Positions 50,890 to 62,370 of a DNA stretch of 64,000 nucleotides are shown here, one piece after another. Each line of letters starts with the position of its first letter. Position 1 is the stretch's first letter. Source of the stretch: Bathynomus jamesi (lineage: Eukaryota; Arthropoda; Malacostraca; Isopoda; Cirolanidae). The notes under the pieces were generated by a model. That model was not told where the DNA came from, did no database searches, and worked only from the letters and a program-made list of their open reading frames with translations. A program made the position numbers and the translations under genes. The stretch is from NCBI GenBank assembly GCA_023014485.1, contig JAJOZX010000196.1:1572501-1636500 (forward strand). The letters run 5' to 3'.

Positions 50890-51990
50890 ATAGGGCCTAT
50901 ATACAATTTATAAATGAAATAAATGAAGATTGGGAACAATACAATTGTCATGTTACTGTTTTATTTGCATATTCCAAGCGAGTAAAATTATGACGTTCCA
51001 CAGAATTTACTTTAGACTAAATTGTTAATATACAATACTTAATAATATTACAATAAAAAAAATCCAGATTATTTACACTGAGGAACATTGGTATCCACAC
51101 CGGATCAAATGAGCCCTCTAACGGACCTCACATAAAGTGATTGTCCGGAGACCTAATAGCCTTGCATGGCCTTTTACAGTCTAACGCTAATTTCTCAAAG
51201 TTCGCCTAATATAGTTCCAAACCGCCTACCAATGTGAAATCCCATTTGTAAGAGGCTTCGTGATACAACAAAAGACAATTAATATAAGCGTATACAGAAT
51301 TAATAAGGCGTACAGTCTAGGGCGGGGCGAAAATATATGGGCATATATAGCCTATATAGCCTATTATAGTCTATGAATATGGGCATTCTCGCAACTTTGA
51401 CCTCAATTTTGAAGAAGCAAATTTAGTTTCGTTAAAAATTATAACAATATTTCCTTTTATAAACCTAAACATGTGTTCATCATGTGTTGTCTTACAACAG
51501 GTCTTTTAGACTTACATAAATTACTCCCAAGATGTTCAGCTTCGCAAATGTTTGATACCCGCAATGTCCCGAGCTTCCCGGAGGTAACAAGACGTGCTCA
51601 ATACAGTCTAATGCAAAGAATTAAAAAATCAACCAAGCCGATTATCCAAGCAATCCATGAGTCCTGCCGTTTATCCTCTAACCTATGGAATTCTTGGTAC
51701 GAAAACGTCTGTCTGTAGCTCCACTTAACTCCGACATTACTGTATTATTTCTAATCAACTGTATATATTTCTATCCTTAGTATGTGAACTGTCATTGTAT
51801 TAATAATATTTGTCATATGGACTATAGTCTTCCAATAAACCTTTTCATTTTCATCTTCATTTTCATTCATCACTAAATTATATGAAGTGTAACTGCTATC
51901 CTCTTGTTGATTCATTTAAAATCTGACTTTGTTTCCCTTTTTGGATTCTCTAGCCGAGATTTCTTGCTGAGAATAACCATTCCAAGGCGG
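50890..51990. other. Intergenic stretch, no recognised gene
   Basis: AT-rich. One 81-codon ORF (51473-51718) with LHKLLPRCSASQMF, NVPSFPEVTRRAQY and LSSNLWNSWYENVC looks more protein-like than background and could be the end of a decayed retroelement ORF, but I do not recognise it. Confidence 0.35.
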
Positions 51991-54030
51991 GCGTCATGTC
52001 CGTAGACTTTTTCACTTGCAGAGGCGATTTCCTTCACATTTCTTTCAACTGCCTGGGAATGACACGGGTATTTTCAAGAATTATGGGTTTTTGGAGGTCA
52101 TCAGTGCTACTTGTAACATCAGAGAGTAAGGAAGGAACAGTAACATCCATTTCGTTCCAATCAATCATATCCATGTAGGTCGAAGCTGAGAAGTTGAGCC
52201 TGATGGAGATCTTGTCAAACATTCGAATTTCACCCGGTACAACACTCCTTTACGCTTGTATCACTTTTTCGACTGCTAGCTTCCGAATATTCTTATTCTT
52301 GCCAGCAGATAAAAGGGTATTTTCAGGATGACAAAAGTAACAGTTGTTTTGTAACACAGGACGAATAAAGTCTTGGTCGATTGTATGTAGTTTTTGATAG
52401 AGCTCAATCATGAAGAAAAGGTTTTTGGCCCCATCCTAGCAAGACCAGTTTGCTTTGATATAGAACCATGCAGGAGCATAGAAGTTCAGTATAAAATGAG
52501 CAATCCTTTGAAGTGTCTCTGATGGTTTTTCGTGCGACATGTAATAACGTAAGAGACGATTTGCTTTTGTCAGCCACTGTGCATTATTGAGAGACCCAGG
52601 TTGAGCAGTTTCTAACAATTGAAAGCTGGACCTCTATCATGACCGTTTTGAATTGACAAACACGCCTTATGGAGGTATTGCTGGTCACTGCTGAGATCCG
52701 CTAACACTTCTTCTGGTAAGCACATCACTTTTCCAGTGAGAGGTGGAAATTTTGCAATTGGTCTGTTCTTTGGATCAAAGTTCAGATCCTTGCCGATTTT
52801 GCCTTGTGAACTTCTAGGTCCTGTCGTTTGCCCGTCAAGAACTTCCAGGTATTTTCTCAATTTGATTTACCTGTATTTACATTAGTTGCATCACAAACTA
52901 CTGCTTTTAAAGTCGATGCAGAATTGGTGTCAGTAATTACCGATATAATTTCTTTAGCAATATCACTTGCCCTTCCACTTTCAGGAGCAACATGGTCGAT
53001 GTATTCGTTTCCTGGAAATGAAACTAACACATAGTGGTCTTCATTCAAAGTCCGCTGGCATTCTCCCACTTTTGAAAGAGCTTTATAAATTTTTCCATCA
53101 AATCCAAGGCAAACTATTCCTTTATTCTGTTCTTCATGCTTCTTTCTTTCTATGCTTCTCCACAAGGTTCTTTGACGACATGGTTTACTGGGATCAATCG
53201 TAGTATTTTCAGATAAAAGATTAAGATCTTTTAAGACAACATTAGCAATTAAACAAACATCACGTTGCTTATTTTGCGTCGATCAACTGCCTTGCATAAT
53301 TCTGGATATTGGTGTCGATTTTGAGAAGTGCCAGCTTCTGTATCTACGTAACTCGTACTCGCTCAATTCGAAATCTTCATTTTGATGACCTTTTTCTCTT
53401 TTAGAGGTGATCTGACCAATATCACAAGGATTCAACTACATTTCCTGGACAAAACTCTTTTGTTTATCTTTAAAGAATTGTCTTTTATGCTTTCTGTTAT
53501 CCATTTGTTGTAGTTTTGAAGTTTTCACTTTGTCCAACTTACCTATAATAATTTTTCATTCAGTATGTTGATCAATCCAGAACTCCCATTTATCATTTGG
53601 GATTTTCTCTGCCTTAGCGCATTTACACACTTCTTTTACGAGAACCGGAGGCATAGCACTTGCAGCAACATATTTCAAATAAATTTCTGAAGGAATCATA
53701 TTTACTTTGATAAGTGCTGGAAGATCTTTTACTCATGGGATATTTTTTAAGTTCTTGTCCCTTCTCAATTAATCTCTTTACCTTAATTACTATGCTTTTG
53801 AAGTCGATTGTTGGAATGGAAGCACGGATATATTTTATATATCATTCACTTCTTCCGCGATAATTTCAGCGTATTTCTGAGTGTTAAATGTTGTAGTAAT
53901 GAGCTTATGTTTAAGATCAGCTTTGAATACATCTTCACAAGTTGGTAGTTGGTCGCCAGGAAGCTCTGCTGGCGTTCCGAAAACAGAATGCTTCACTTTT
54001 TCTCTTGTTATACCAGAAGAGGCCATTGCA
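51990..54030 (-). pseudogene. Decayed copy of an uncharacterised arthropod repetitive gene
   Basis: Minus-strand pieces in order: TFNTQKYAEIIAEEVNDI region (53835-54026), IDFKSIVIKVKRLIEKGQEL, a Cys-containing stretch, KIYKALSKVGECQRTLNEDHYVL with PESGRASDIAKEI and AVVCDATNVNTG (52857-53165), VLDGQTTGPRSSQGKIGKDL and LSSDQQYLHKAC (52612-52860), QPGSLNNAQWLTKANRLLRYY and APAWFYIK (52436-52618), then a C-terminal piece near 52034-52222. I recognise this order from a multi-copy, unannotated gene family of hemipterans and decapods, probably transposon-derived. The segment between VNTG and VLDGQTTG is shorter than in relatives, and many stops are present. Confidence 0.55.
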
Positions 54031-54620
54031 AGCTATGCTATTAATCTGAAACAAAAGAAAATAAAATGCTGAATCAGGAAACACATGATAGGTCAAACAA
54101 ATGATAGGTCACAAATACACAATATCAATACACATGATAGGTCAAACACATATGCGTCCTACATTTTAAAATAAGCAAAAACAATGTCTATTAGTGGTTT
54201 TTAATAGACGTTGGCATTAATTAAGTTTATTGTTGAGATTCTCATACCTGTGAGGCGAAAAATTAATTTAAGGAAACATGCTAAAAAGGATCTTTTGTGG
54301 TTTTTGTTCGCAATTTATTTTTTGATAGTTGCCAGCACCGAAATTAATATTTCTTAAAGATATGACTTATTCCTTAATCAGTGACTACTCGGGCATCTTT
54401 TTCAGCATGTTTCATTAAATTAAATTTTTTTAACCCACCCTACTGTACACTGATATTGTTACACTGAATCTTAAATGTGTGCAATGGAGCAACTTGTGAC
54501 TAAGATGGCGCCATTTCAACTGGCTTTATCATATATACATTATCAAAGTGCGTGATTGTTTTAGCATATACAGTATATGGTAGCATGTGACCATAAGGGT
54601 GACATTTGATCATAAAGGGG
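54031..54620. other. No gene seen
   Basis: Contains two to three short repeats of ACACATGATAGGTCAAACA (54086-54150). Otherwise featureless AT-rich DNA. Confidence 0.5.
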
Positions 54621-54651
54621 ACAAAGAGACGCCATTATACAGTGTGTAGAG

Positions 54652-55182
54652 GTGGAAAAGAAAGCCCAGAAACTATTGGGTTATATCAGGAGGCAATTTC
54701 AGTTTCGGAACAAGGAGATTGTGCTCTCACTGTACAATTCCCTTGTTCGGCCGTACCTGGAGTATGCTGTGCAGTTCTGGTCGCCCACCCTCAGGAAAGA
54801 TATTGAGAGGCTGGAGCGAGTGCAGGCGAGGGCCACAAAGTTGATCCCTTCCGTTAGGCATATGGGCTACAATCGACGGTTACGCGCCCTGAACTTGTTT
54901 TCGCTTGAAACTCGGAGGCTGCGCGGTCAACTGATCGAGGTTTTCAAGCTCTTACGAGGGTTCAACGATGTCGATTTTAGAAGTATGTTTAGTTTAAATG
55001 ATAACCCAACTCGCAACAATGGTTGGAAGTTGGATTTGAAACGGTTTAGGACTAGTGTGTGTGGGAATTACGTTACGTATAAGATCTGTGACACATGGAA
55101 CAGGTTACCTTCGGAAGTTGTGAACAGTTCCTCTGTGGATCAGTTCAAGAAAAGGTTAGACCAAATTTTGCACACTCTTTGA
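54652..55182 (+). pseudogene. Non-LTR retrotransposon ORF2, C-terminal part
   Basis: Open for 176 codons: KKAQKLLGYIRRQFQFRNKE, LYNSLVRPYLEYAVQFWSP, DIERLERVQARATKLIPSV, LNLFSLETRRLRGQLIEVFK and a terminal NRLPSEVVNSSSVDQFKKRL, the typical end of CR1/jockey-like ORF2 (thumb and C-terminal region after the RT palm). The palm is absent, so it is a 5'-truncated insertion, as expected from incomplete target-primed reverse transcription. A CT/AT microsatellite follows the stop. Confidence 0.8.
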
Positions 55183-55281
55183 GTGTGTAGAAAATTTTCC
55201 GTGGCACCCGTTGCCATTGGTACCTCCTCGGTATGGGCCGCAAGGCCTTTTGAGGTACTTCTTTTCCTTGTAACTCCTTGT

Positions 55282-55284
<3 letters not shown>

Positions 55285-55377
<93 letters not shown>

Positions 55378-55463
55378 ATATATACTGTATATATGTATAT
55401 ATATATATATATATATTATATAATATAATATATATAATATATATATATAATATATATGTATAT

Positions 55464-55541
<78 letters not shown>
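55285..55541. repeat. (CT)n-(AT)n compound microsatellite
   Basis: CT run (about 55285-55328) followed by more than 200 bp of AT/TA tract with ATATGT and TATAAT interruptions. Tyr-Ile repeat ORFs here are artefacts. Confidence 0.95.
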
Positions 55542-55544
<3 letters not shown>

Positions 55545-55545
<1 letters not shown>

Positions 55546-55790
55546 CATCGATGCATTCATAGTTGAAGTGGAAGTTGGAAGAGTTAAACATCTTTTTACA
55601 CAGAGCACTATTCCACACATACTCCCATTTCAGGGTACGATCAGCTTGCAACAGCATTGCCAAGCAATTAGGGAGTCAAACTACTGACGAAGATTTCGTA
55701 CGTGGTTCATCACCACTGAAAGGAACAATTCTCTGTGTTAGTCTAACCCAAAGAAGATCCATATCCGTATTCACTTGATTGCGATATTTC
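55545..55790 (-). other. Open segment of possible coding origin
   Basis: Minus strand reads NTDMDLLWVRLTQRIVPFSG, DEPRTKSSSVV, stop, LPNCLAMLLQADRTLKWEYV, FNSSNFHFNYECIDDF. Amino-acid composition is unlike the neighbouring microsatellites, so it may be an eroded exon or transposon gene. No family recognised. Confidence 0.25.
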
Positions 55791-55971
55791 GTTAGTTTGT
55801 ATTGCGGACACCCCCAGTTACTGTATTATCAATCCTGGTGCATGATTTTTCAGACGCAAGATCAACTGCAAGTTTGTGTTTCCTCCCCAAGGCAGCAAAA
55901 TTTACCTGTATCAATCACAGTCACATCCGTACTACCTTAGGCTTACTCTACACAATATATACATACTGTGT

Positions 55972-55989
55972 GTGTGTATATGTATATAT

Positions 55990-56060
<71 letters not shown>

Positions 56061-56061
56061 T
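55972..56061. repeat. (GT)n-(AT)n-(GA)n microsatellite
   Basis: Compound dinucleotide tract ending in GAGAGAGAGAGAG. Confidence 0.95.
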
Positions 56062-56450
56062 TAACAAAAGCAAATAAACACTAAAATGATTGTCCTGAAC
56101 AACAAATGACAACGCTCATCAATGGAATGCCAGAGAGCAGCGTGCATCAGTTTTACAAAATGGAAAAGGGAAAGCATTACGATTCTAAATATACTGATTT
56201 AATAAATCTGTTATCATTTATTGATTTTTATTATCAATAAAATAAAAAATTGAAAAACCAAAACGATCATTCGAAGTCGGGTTGTTTATCAGACAAAACT
56301 ACAAACTATTCATCACTTTAAAGACGACATACAACAAGAATGCAACAATATGAATAAGGATGTCCTACGTAACATTCAATTTGAAAATTTATTGCCTTCG
56401 TAACAAATAAAAATTAATCTCCGATGATAACGGACTCTTATTACGCCATA
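56062..56450. other. AT-rich stretch, no gene seen
   Basis: Nothing recognisable apart from A/T-rich simple sequence. Confidence 0.5.
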
Positions 56451-56600
56451 TATATATACAGCATATATATTTATATATATATATATATATACATTTTCAA
56501 CTGCAAAGAACACGCAGTATAATTAACGTAAAGAACGACGCTTGTATAGAAGACATTCCGCGCAAGATGAGGAGGGAGAACAAACAAATGAAAAAATGAG

Positions 56601-56673
56601 GTAACCAACCGGGAATCGAACCCGGGATCTTCCGATTGCCGGTCAGATATGATAACCATTACACCATGGGCCT
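56601..56673 (-). tRNA. tRNA-like module, left arm (probably not a functional tRNA)
   Basis: Minus strand: A box TGGTGTAATGGTTATCA, anticodon arm TCTGA-CCGGCAA-TCGGA with anticodon GGC, T arm CCGGG-TTCGATT-CCCGG with B box GGTTCGATTCC. The D arm resembles tRNA-Val. Position 33 is C, not the invariant U, and the acceptor stem pairs only about 5 of 7 positions, so this looks like a tRNA-derived repeat. Confidence 0.5.
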
Positions 56674-56998
56674 CACTCGATCAGAAGTCGTAATTCTCCT
56701 ACATACGCGCAGAAACCAATGCCCCGAGGGGGGCACCTCTCGCATGCCGCACATATATACATTTTCAACTGCAAAGAACACGCAGTATAATTAACGTAAA
56801 GAACGACGCTTGTATAGAAGACATTCCGCGCAAGATGAGGAGGGAGAATGTCTTCTATACAAGCGTCGTTCTTTACGTTAATTATACTGCGTGTTCTTTG
56901 CAGTTGAAAATGTATATATGTGCGGCATGCGAGAGGTGCCCCCCTCGGGGCATTGGTTTCTGCGCGTATGTAGGAGAATTACGACTTCTGATCGAGTG

Positions 56999-57071
56999 AG
57001 GCCCATGGTGTAATGGTTATCATATCTGACCGGCAATCGGAAGATCCCGGGTTCGATTGCCGGGTGGTTAC
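56999..57071 (+). tRNA. tRNA-like module, right arm (probably not a functional tRNA)
   Basis: Same module as 56601-56673 in the opposite orientation. The T-arm has an extra G shift (GATTGCCGGGTGG), weakening the stem, and the acceptor stem pairs worse than in the left copy. A and B boxes are preserved. Confidence 0.45.
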
Positions 57072-57146
57072 CTCATTTTTTCATTTGTTCGTTCTCCCTC
57101 CTCTTCTTGCGCGGAATGTCTTCTATACAAGCGTCGTTCTTTACGT

Positions 57147-57147
<1 letters not shown>

Positions 57148-57198
<51 letters not shown>
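57148..57198. repeat. (AT)n microsatellite
   Basis: AT/TA tract between the palindrome and the jockey 3' end. Confidence 0.95.
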
Positions 57199-57199
<1 letters not shown>

Positions 57200-57202
<3 letters not shown>

Positions 57203-58345
57203 CAAGAAAGAGGGGTCAAGGGCGAACACCCGAAAACACGCCTCTCCCCTCTTCAAGGAAGCAGAAGAAATCGAAATCAAGGTCCAAAGTTTTCAAAATG
57301 CTTGGACACCCTGCGTCGTTTGATAAATTAGACTTCACAGACAGGAGAAGAGATGGATTGGGGAAGGTTGTTCCAGAGTTGGCCGGTTGAGAAGATGAAA
57401 AAATGAGAATACCAATTAAACCTTGAGTTAGAGAATTTGACAGAAAAGGGATGAGGAAGTATTGAAAGTTTGGTACTGCATGCTCTCCTTACAGGAGGAG
57501 GCATGCAGTTGGAGAGTTCAGAAGAGCAGTGTCGGTCATAACAGCGATAGTAAAGACAGAGTGAAGCAACATTGCGGCGAAGCGAGAGAGAGGAATTGAA
57601 GAGAATCAGTGAGTAAGAGATGGGGAATTCATGAGAAGAAAAGCCTTTGATTCCACCTGTCACGTAGAGTGATGTGGGTTGAGTTACCTCACACATAAGA
57701 AGTGTACTCCAGACAGGGACGGACAAGACCCCTGGAGTGCCTGAACAAAGACAGCAGCTGAGTGCTGAGTGTTGAAGAAACTGCGGAGCCGGTACAGCAC
57801 ACCAAACCTCTTTAAAACTGTCTTAGGAAGGCAGTATATGTGATCTTTTCCGAAAAGATCACGAGAAAAGGAAACACCAAGAACGTTAAGAGAAGAGGAA
57901 GGAGTGAGCTGTGTATTGTCGAAGATAAGGGGAGAGTCGTGTGGAAGATTGTAACGAAGAGATAGCTGAAGAAACTCGGTTTTTGAGGCATTGTAAAGGT
58001 TTTCTTTGCCCCAATTACAGATAGTAGAAAGGTAATAGGTGAGGTGCGCCATAGCCGTCCTACGCGAATCATAGAGTGACTGTTGAGAGGGACGCTTTGT
58101 GAAGCGAGTGGAGAAGTGAAGAGTTGAGAGTGGAAAAGTGAAGAGTTGACTCATCGACAAAGGAATGGATAGGACAGGACGTGTGACTTAAAACATTACT
58201 GGGTGGGTGACAGGACAGAACCGTTAGGAATACCACTATTAATAGCTTTAGGATAAGAACAGTGGCCATCTACAACAGCAGCTACAGACCGGCAGGAAGG
58301 AACTCAGAGATGAAGGCACAGAGAGAAAGATAGACACCGAACGAG
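57200..58345 (-). pseudogene. Jockey-like element, RT end and C-terminus
   Basis: Minus strand from 58345 down: CPIHSFVDESTLHFSTL (the RT active-site block, normally YADDTTLHFST, so the catalytic ADD is changed to VDE), NWGKENLYNASKTEFLQLSL, DNTQLTPSSSLNVLGVSFS, FGVLYRLRSFF, SLRRNVASLCLYYRCY, SSELSNCMPPP and GQLWNNLPQS. This is the order of a decapod jockey ORF2 C-terminal half. 57200-57327 is 3' untranslated, shared in part with 35480-35575. Stops and frameshifts throughout. Confidence 0.8.
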
Positions 58346-59378
58346 GGCAGTTTGGAAAGTAAGGATTTGTAATTTTCGCTGTGAAAATAAATTTCGATTT
58401 TCCATGTAGGCTGGTTTTTTTTTTGGCAAAGAACCGGGACCACCCACCCCAAAAATGGCACTGTCTTTAAGAGCCTCGAAGTCCCGGGGAGGGGACTAGA
58501 ATGTTTTCACTTCTATCCCCGGTACTGTTATCGTGAACATAACCCCGGGCAGCGGGGCTGGTTCTGCTACCACCCATTCGAGGTGTTCTGGATCTCTGCT
58601 TGATTCACTTTTCATAAACTTCTACACTATTCGTGGCCTTTCCTCAAATTTCTAATCTAATGAACGCCACATCTCTAAACTTCACCTTCTCAGTGAAACT
58701 CAGGTCTCTGAGACGACTGACAGCAGTCACATTTCTGTACCCTCCTACTTTCTCTATACTCAATTTAATTCCAAAAGTGGATGCTGCGTACATGTACGCA
58801 ACGATCTAACTTGCTCTCACATTCCTGAACTTGAACCTTCCGAATTTTATACCCACTGGCTACGGCTTACATTTCAATCTCAAACTAAATATATCTGCGC
58901 TGTCTATCTTTCTCCTAATTCTACTGACTATCCAAAATTCTTTGACTACTTCACTTCTCTGACTGACTTCGCTAACTCTCACTCAGCTTATATTTCTGCC
59001 CAGAATCGTGCAAAATCTGTCCTTCGACTCACTAAAAATTCCTTCATCAGACAAAAATGTTAAACCTAGCAAATTCTAATTCTTCTCGCTCTTTCTGTCA
59101 CCTAGCTAAGAACCTCTCCAACAACTTTACTTGCTCTTTCCTTCCTCTTTTCCATTCTGACGGCTCAGTTGCCGTCTTTTCTCCTTATGAAGCTGAACTC
59201 TTTGTTCAAACTTTCGCCTCCAACTCAACCCTGGACGATTCCGTTGCTGTTCCTTCATTCCTCCTGCCTCTGGCTTAATTATGTTTGAAATTAGAATATA
59301 TTCCAAAGATGTTTTTTCTGCCTTTTCGTGGCTGAGTTCTATGAAGGCGTGCGGTCCTGAAGGGGTACCTCTTGTGGG

Positions 59379-60263
59379 CAATGTTCCCTCTAATTTTTTT
59401 TAGTCCGTGTGCGCAAAAAATTTTCGTTGTGCATACATTTAGATTCATGATGAAAAATTGTGCAAACTTTTCTGAGCGCTATTATCTTCAAAATTAAATA
59501 TATATAAATATTAAATACTTAATAAATATTATTTCATGAGGTGATAGCTTGATCATTACGGTACTATTAAATGGATATTAAAAAACTGTTTACAATATTA
59601 TATATTCTTAAAAAAGAAAACATTTTATCCATTCTAAAAATATGAATAAAATAAAAAATAGTAAAATAAAATTCAACAAAATAAAGAAATAAAATAAAAA
59701 TAACATTAATTGAAAATGACTATTTTAGTTATTTCTCACAACAATTTTTAGCATTTTAGCAATTTAAAATAGACTATCAAGATTAATACAGGATTTTATC
59801 CATTCACAAAATAGGAATAAAATGAAAAATAATAAAATTCAATAAAATGAAATATAAACAAAATAACATTAAATGAAAGTGCCTTTCATTTAAGTATGAT
59901 TATGATTTCTCCCTACGATCTTTAGCATTTGCCCATTCCAAATAAACTCTATGAAGGTTAATACATCCGTCATCATTCAGGTAACTTTTAGTTCGCATGA
60001 GCATGTCCAAATGATTTTCTTTCAAGCGGTTTCTTAATTTGTTCTTTATAGAATTCATTAAACTGAAGTCACGCTCACAGTCCACACTAGATGCTAGGAA
60101 AGTTCCCCCAATATATACGTATATACAGTATATTTTTTAAATTACGTCATTTACTGTCGTGACTCATGATACGCTTGAGCCTGTGCGCATTTTATTTTGC
60201 TGTGTGCGCGGGTTTCGCAACGCGTGTGCGCGCGCACACGCGCACACCTTAGAGGGAACATTG
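59379..60263 (-). mobile_element. hAT non-autonomous element, copy 2 (885 bp)
   Basis: TIR CAATGTTCCCTCTAA (59379-59393) / TTAGAGGGAACATTG (60249-60263) with an exact 8-bp duplication CTTGTGGG (59371-59378, 60264-60271). It interrupts the jockey coding sequence at GVPLVG. It encodes a transposase tail on the minus strand (59900-60085) and has the GTGTGCGCGCGCACACGCG palindromic tract near one end. Same family as 38793-39564. Confidence 0.9.
59900..60085 (-). pseudogene. hAT transposase C-terminal fragment
   Basis: Sixty-one codons: MDCERDFSLMNSIKNKLRNR, then LKENHLDMLMRTKSYLND. The CERDFSLMNSIKNKLRNRL block corresponds to the end of the hAT dimerisation domain (SxERxFSxMNxIKxxxRxxL). The rest of the transposase is absent, so the element would depend on a full-length relative elsewhere. 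Confidence 0.75.
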
Positions 60264-60395
60264 CTTGTGGGTTGTTCTCAAGAACTGTACTTCTGTGCTG
60301 ACACCCTGCCGAGGCAAACACCGTCTCGCTCTATTGGCTGTCTTCTTGCATATCTCTCTGACTCATGGTCATACATTTATTTTACACATTAAACA

Positions 60396-60689
60396 GTCTC
60401 AAAATTTATAAAAATAATGGAGAATTTGCCGAGATATGAAGGATTTAAAAGGTCTCCCTTTTTTTTTTTGCCGACCCGACAATGCAGTAGTAGTGTAAAT
60501 GGAGAATTTCCAGTGGCATAAAGAAATGTTCAATAAATCCGTAATTTTCATTAGTTTTCTTTGAAATCCACTCACCTTATAGGAAATTTACTTAGTTGTG
60601 GGGTGTGAAAAAAAAAATTGAAATCTAACCATAACTTTGGATTTTACAGTCAAAGTTCGAGGTCTCCCCTTTTTTTTTGCCCATCATAT

Positions 60690-60736
<47 letters not shown>

Positions 60737-61087
60737 CTGTCTGTCTGTCTGTCTGTATATGTGAAGAATTTGTGTGTATGTATGTTTATGTGAATAGTTT
60801 TACTGCTCTATATATGCCGTTATATTATTTAAATAACTTAAGAGAAACTTTTATGACTATTTTACTTTCGTGTGCCGACACTTAAATGCCATCCTCTTAC
60901 TGGCCCAGTGCCACAATATATCCTGGCATATGGTGCCAGGGGGCAGAGCTCCCTTGGGTCCCTTTAGTCCGAAGGTGAACGAGGGGCGCACAGTTTACTT
61001 TAGTGAAGGGTGGTTGGTTGTTGTATTTGTGTCCATTTTCGAAGTCAATCTTGGAGTTGTGATTATCATAGATTTCTTCTCTAATTC

Positions 61088-61122
<35 letters not shown>

Positions 61123-61570
61123 CTGTGGGTCAATTGATAACTGAACAACCGATTTGTGGGAACTGAAGGAAACTTTACTTTGATTGTACTTAATCCTCGA
61201 ATTACTCGATCAAATTCAAATTGTCTTCGCCTCATTTTCATTCGTTCCAAATTTCGCGTCTTTCCTTTTCCGTCGAACACAAATAAACAATGTCTGTCGT
61301 CTCGGTAGACTTTGAGGTCTTCGGCAGAGTGCAAGGTGAGCATTCCTCAATACTATAGACCATTTTCACAATTAGTATCTCTTCTCGTTTTGAATTAGTT
61401 TTGAAAACTTGTTGTTCTGTGAAGCGTTTCCAGAAACTGTGCCCACATGACGTCGCTCCGAAACGAGTCTATATATTGTGTAGAGACCTTTATTTGCTGA
61501 TTCAGTTTTATCTTTGATTCTTTCCTTACTTGGAAGCTGTTTTTAATGGCTCACAGAGATCCCGACAATG

Positions 61571-61603
<33 letters not shown>

Positions 61604-62330
61604 GGTAAACTATATTAACGTACAATTTGTAATTAACTTCACCTGGTAAGACACTCATAACAACTTAAAATAATACCAGAGTACAACCCCCCAAACTAAG
61701 CCTATAGAAATGGGCCAAACCAAGTGAATGTGACCTAACCGGGCGATAAGTGACCTTTTCGAGTTTTAAGCATCAAAAGTATAATGAAACATAAACTATA
61801 CTACCGTAATTCTAATACTGACTGCAACAAACAGTAAAGTAAAACTAAGGAAGCCCAATTAAAATTAAGTCAGAGCAGTTCCATTAACCCGAGAGTTGAA
61901 TGTGGGCAGATGCCCTCTGGCTTCGGTTAAGATAGATTAAGTTTCGCGCGGTTGCTATAAATTAGATTAATAATGATGTCAGTGTTTTGGGAAGAGGAGG
62001 TCTTCCTCTTTTTCGTACATTCACTCGTATAAACCTAAAACTAAGATTTTGTACTCAATACGATAAAGGTTGAAATACTGTATTCTAAAGTTTTTGTTAA
62101 AAAAAAAGTCTAATGCACATTATAAATCAGTTACATTATTCAAAATTATGAAATAATAATAGGCAAAATTTGGAGCCATGTCCAATTCATTATAAAGGAA
62201 TGATATACTGTATGTACGAATGTATATGACAAGCTATAAAGACGGAATTATGTAGTCATTTAACTGCGTGTGAAACTATGAATAAAGCCACCAGTATGTA
62301 TGCCTAACAGTTTAAACTAACATATTTAAA
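60396..62330. other. Simple-sequence-rich stretch, no gene seen
   Basis: Contains GGTCTCCC(T)n runs at 60445 and 60660, a compound AT-GT-CTGT microsatellite (60690-60760), (ATA)n at 61086-61120 and 61568-61602. ORFs here are composed of repeat translation or lack motifs. Confidence 0.55.
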
Positions 62331-62331
62331 T

Positions 62332-62336
<5 letters not shown>

Positions 62337-62368
<32 letters not shown>
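62337..62368. repeat. (CT)n microsatellite
   Basis: Uninterrupted CT run of about 32 bp. Confidence 0.95.

Positions 62369-62370
<2 letters not shown>

Larger units (their letters stand above)
56491..57147. repeat. Large palindrome carrying two tRNA-like modules
   Basis: The left unit (56491-56848) begins and ends with the same ~90-bp block (ACATTTTCAACTGCAAAG to AGATGAGGAGGGAGA); the right unit (about 56849-57147) is its inverse. Arms share the tRNA-like module, the CATACGCGCAGAAACC and CCGAGGGGGGCACCTC segments and the terminal CGACGCTTGTATAGAAGACAT. The axis is near 56848 with GTATAGAAGACATT / AATGTCTTCTATAC around it. It is bounded by AT microsatellites on both sides. Confidence 0.85.
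58440..60395 (+). pseudogene. Jockey-like element, endonuclease to start of RT, interrupted by hAT
   Basis: Plus-strand blocks: FYTIRGLSSNF (58620), LLSETQVSETTD, YFLYTQFNSKSGCCVYVRND (58740-58800), EPSEFYTHWLRLTFQSQ, YICAVYLSPNSTDYPKFFDY, a deletion at about 58985, SAYISAQNRAKSVLRLTKN, SFCHLAKNLSNNF (59090), AELFVQTFASNSTLDDS (59190), KACGPEGVPLV (59345), then after the hAT insertion LLAYLSDSWS (60340). It preserves endonuclease N-terminus, linker and RT block 1. Upstream 58440-58600 is a GC-rich leader. Damaged by deletion and frameshifts. Confidence 0.75.

Noticed and set aside
55328..55663. Long Tyr-Ile repeat ORFs
   Set aside because: They are translations of the AT microsatellite; only the short non-repeat part was considered separately. 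The same applies to ORFs at 49316-49546, 57013-57331 and 55802-56077.
56601..57071. Two functional tRNA genes
   Set aside because: A and B boxes are good but U33 is missing and acceptor stems pair poorly; both lie in an inverted repeat, so tRNA-derived repeat is more likely.
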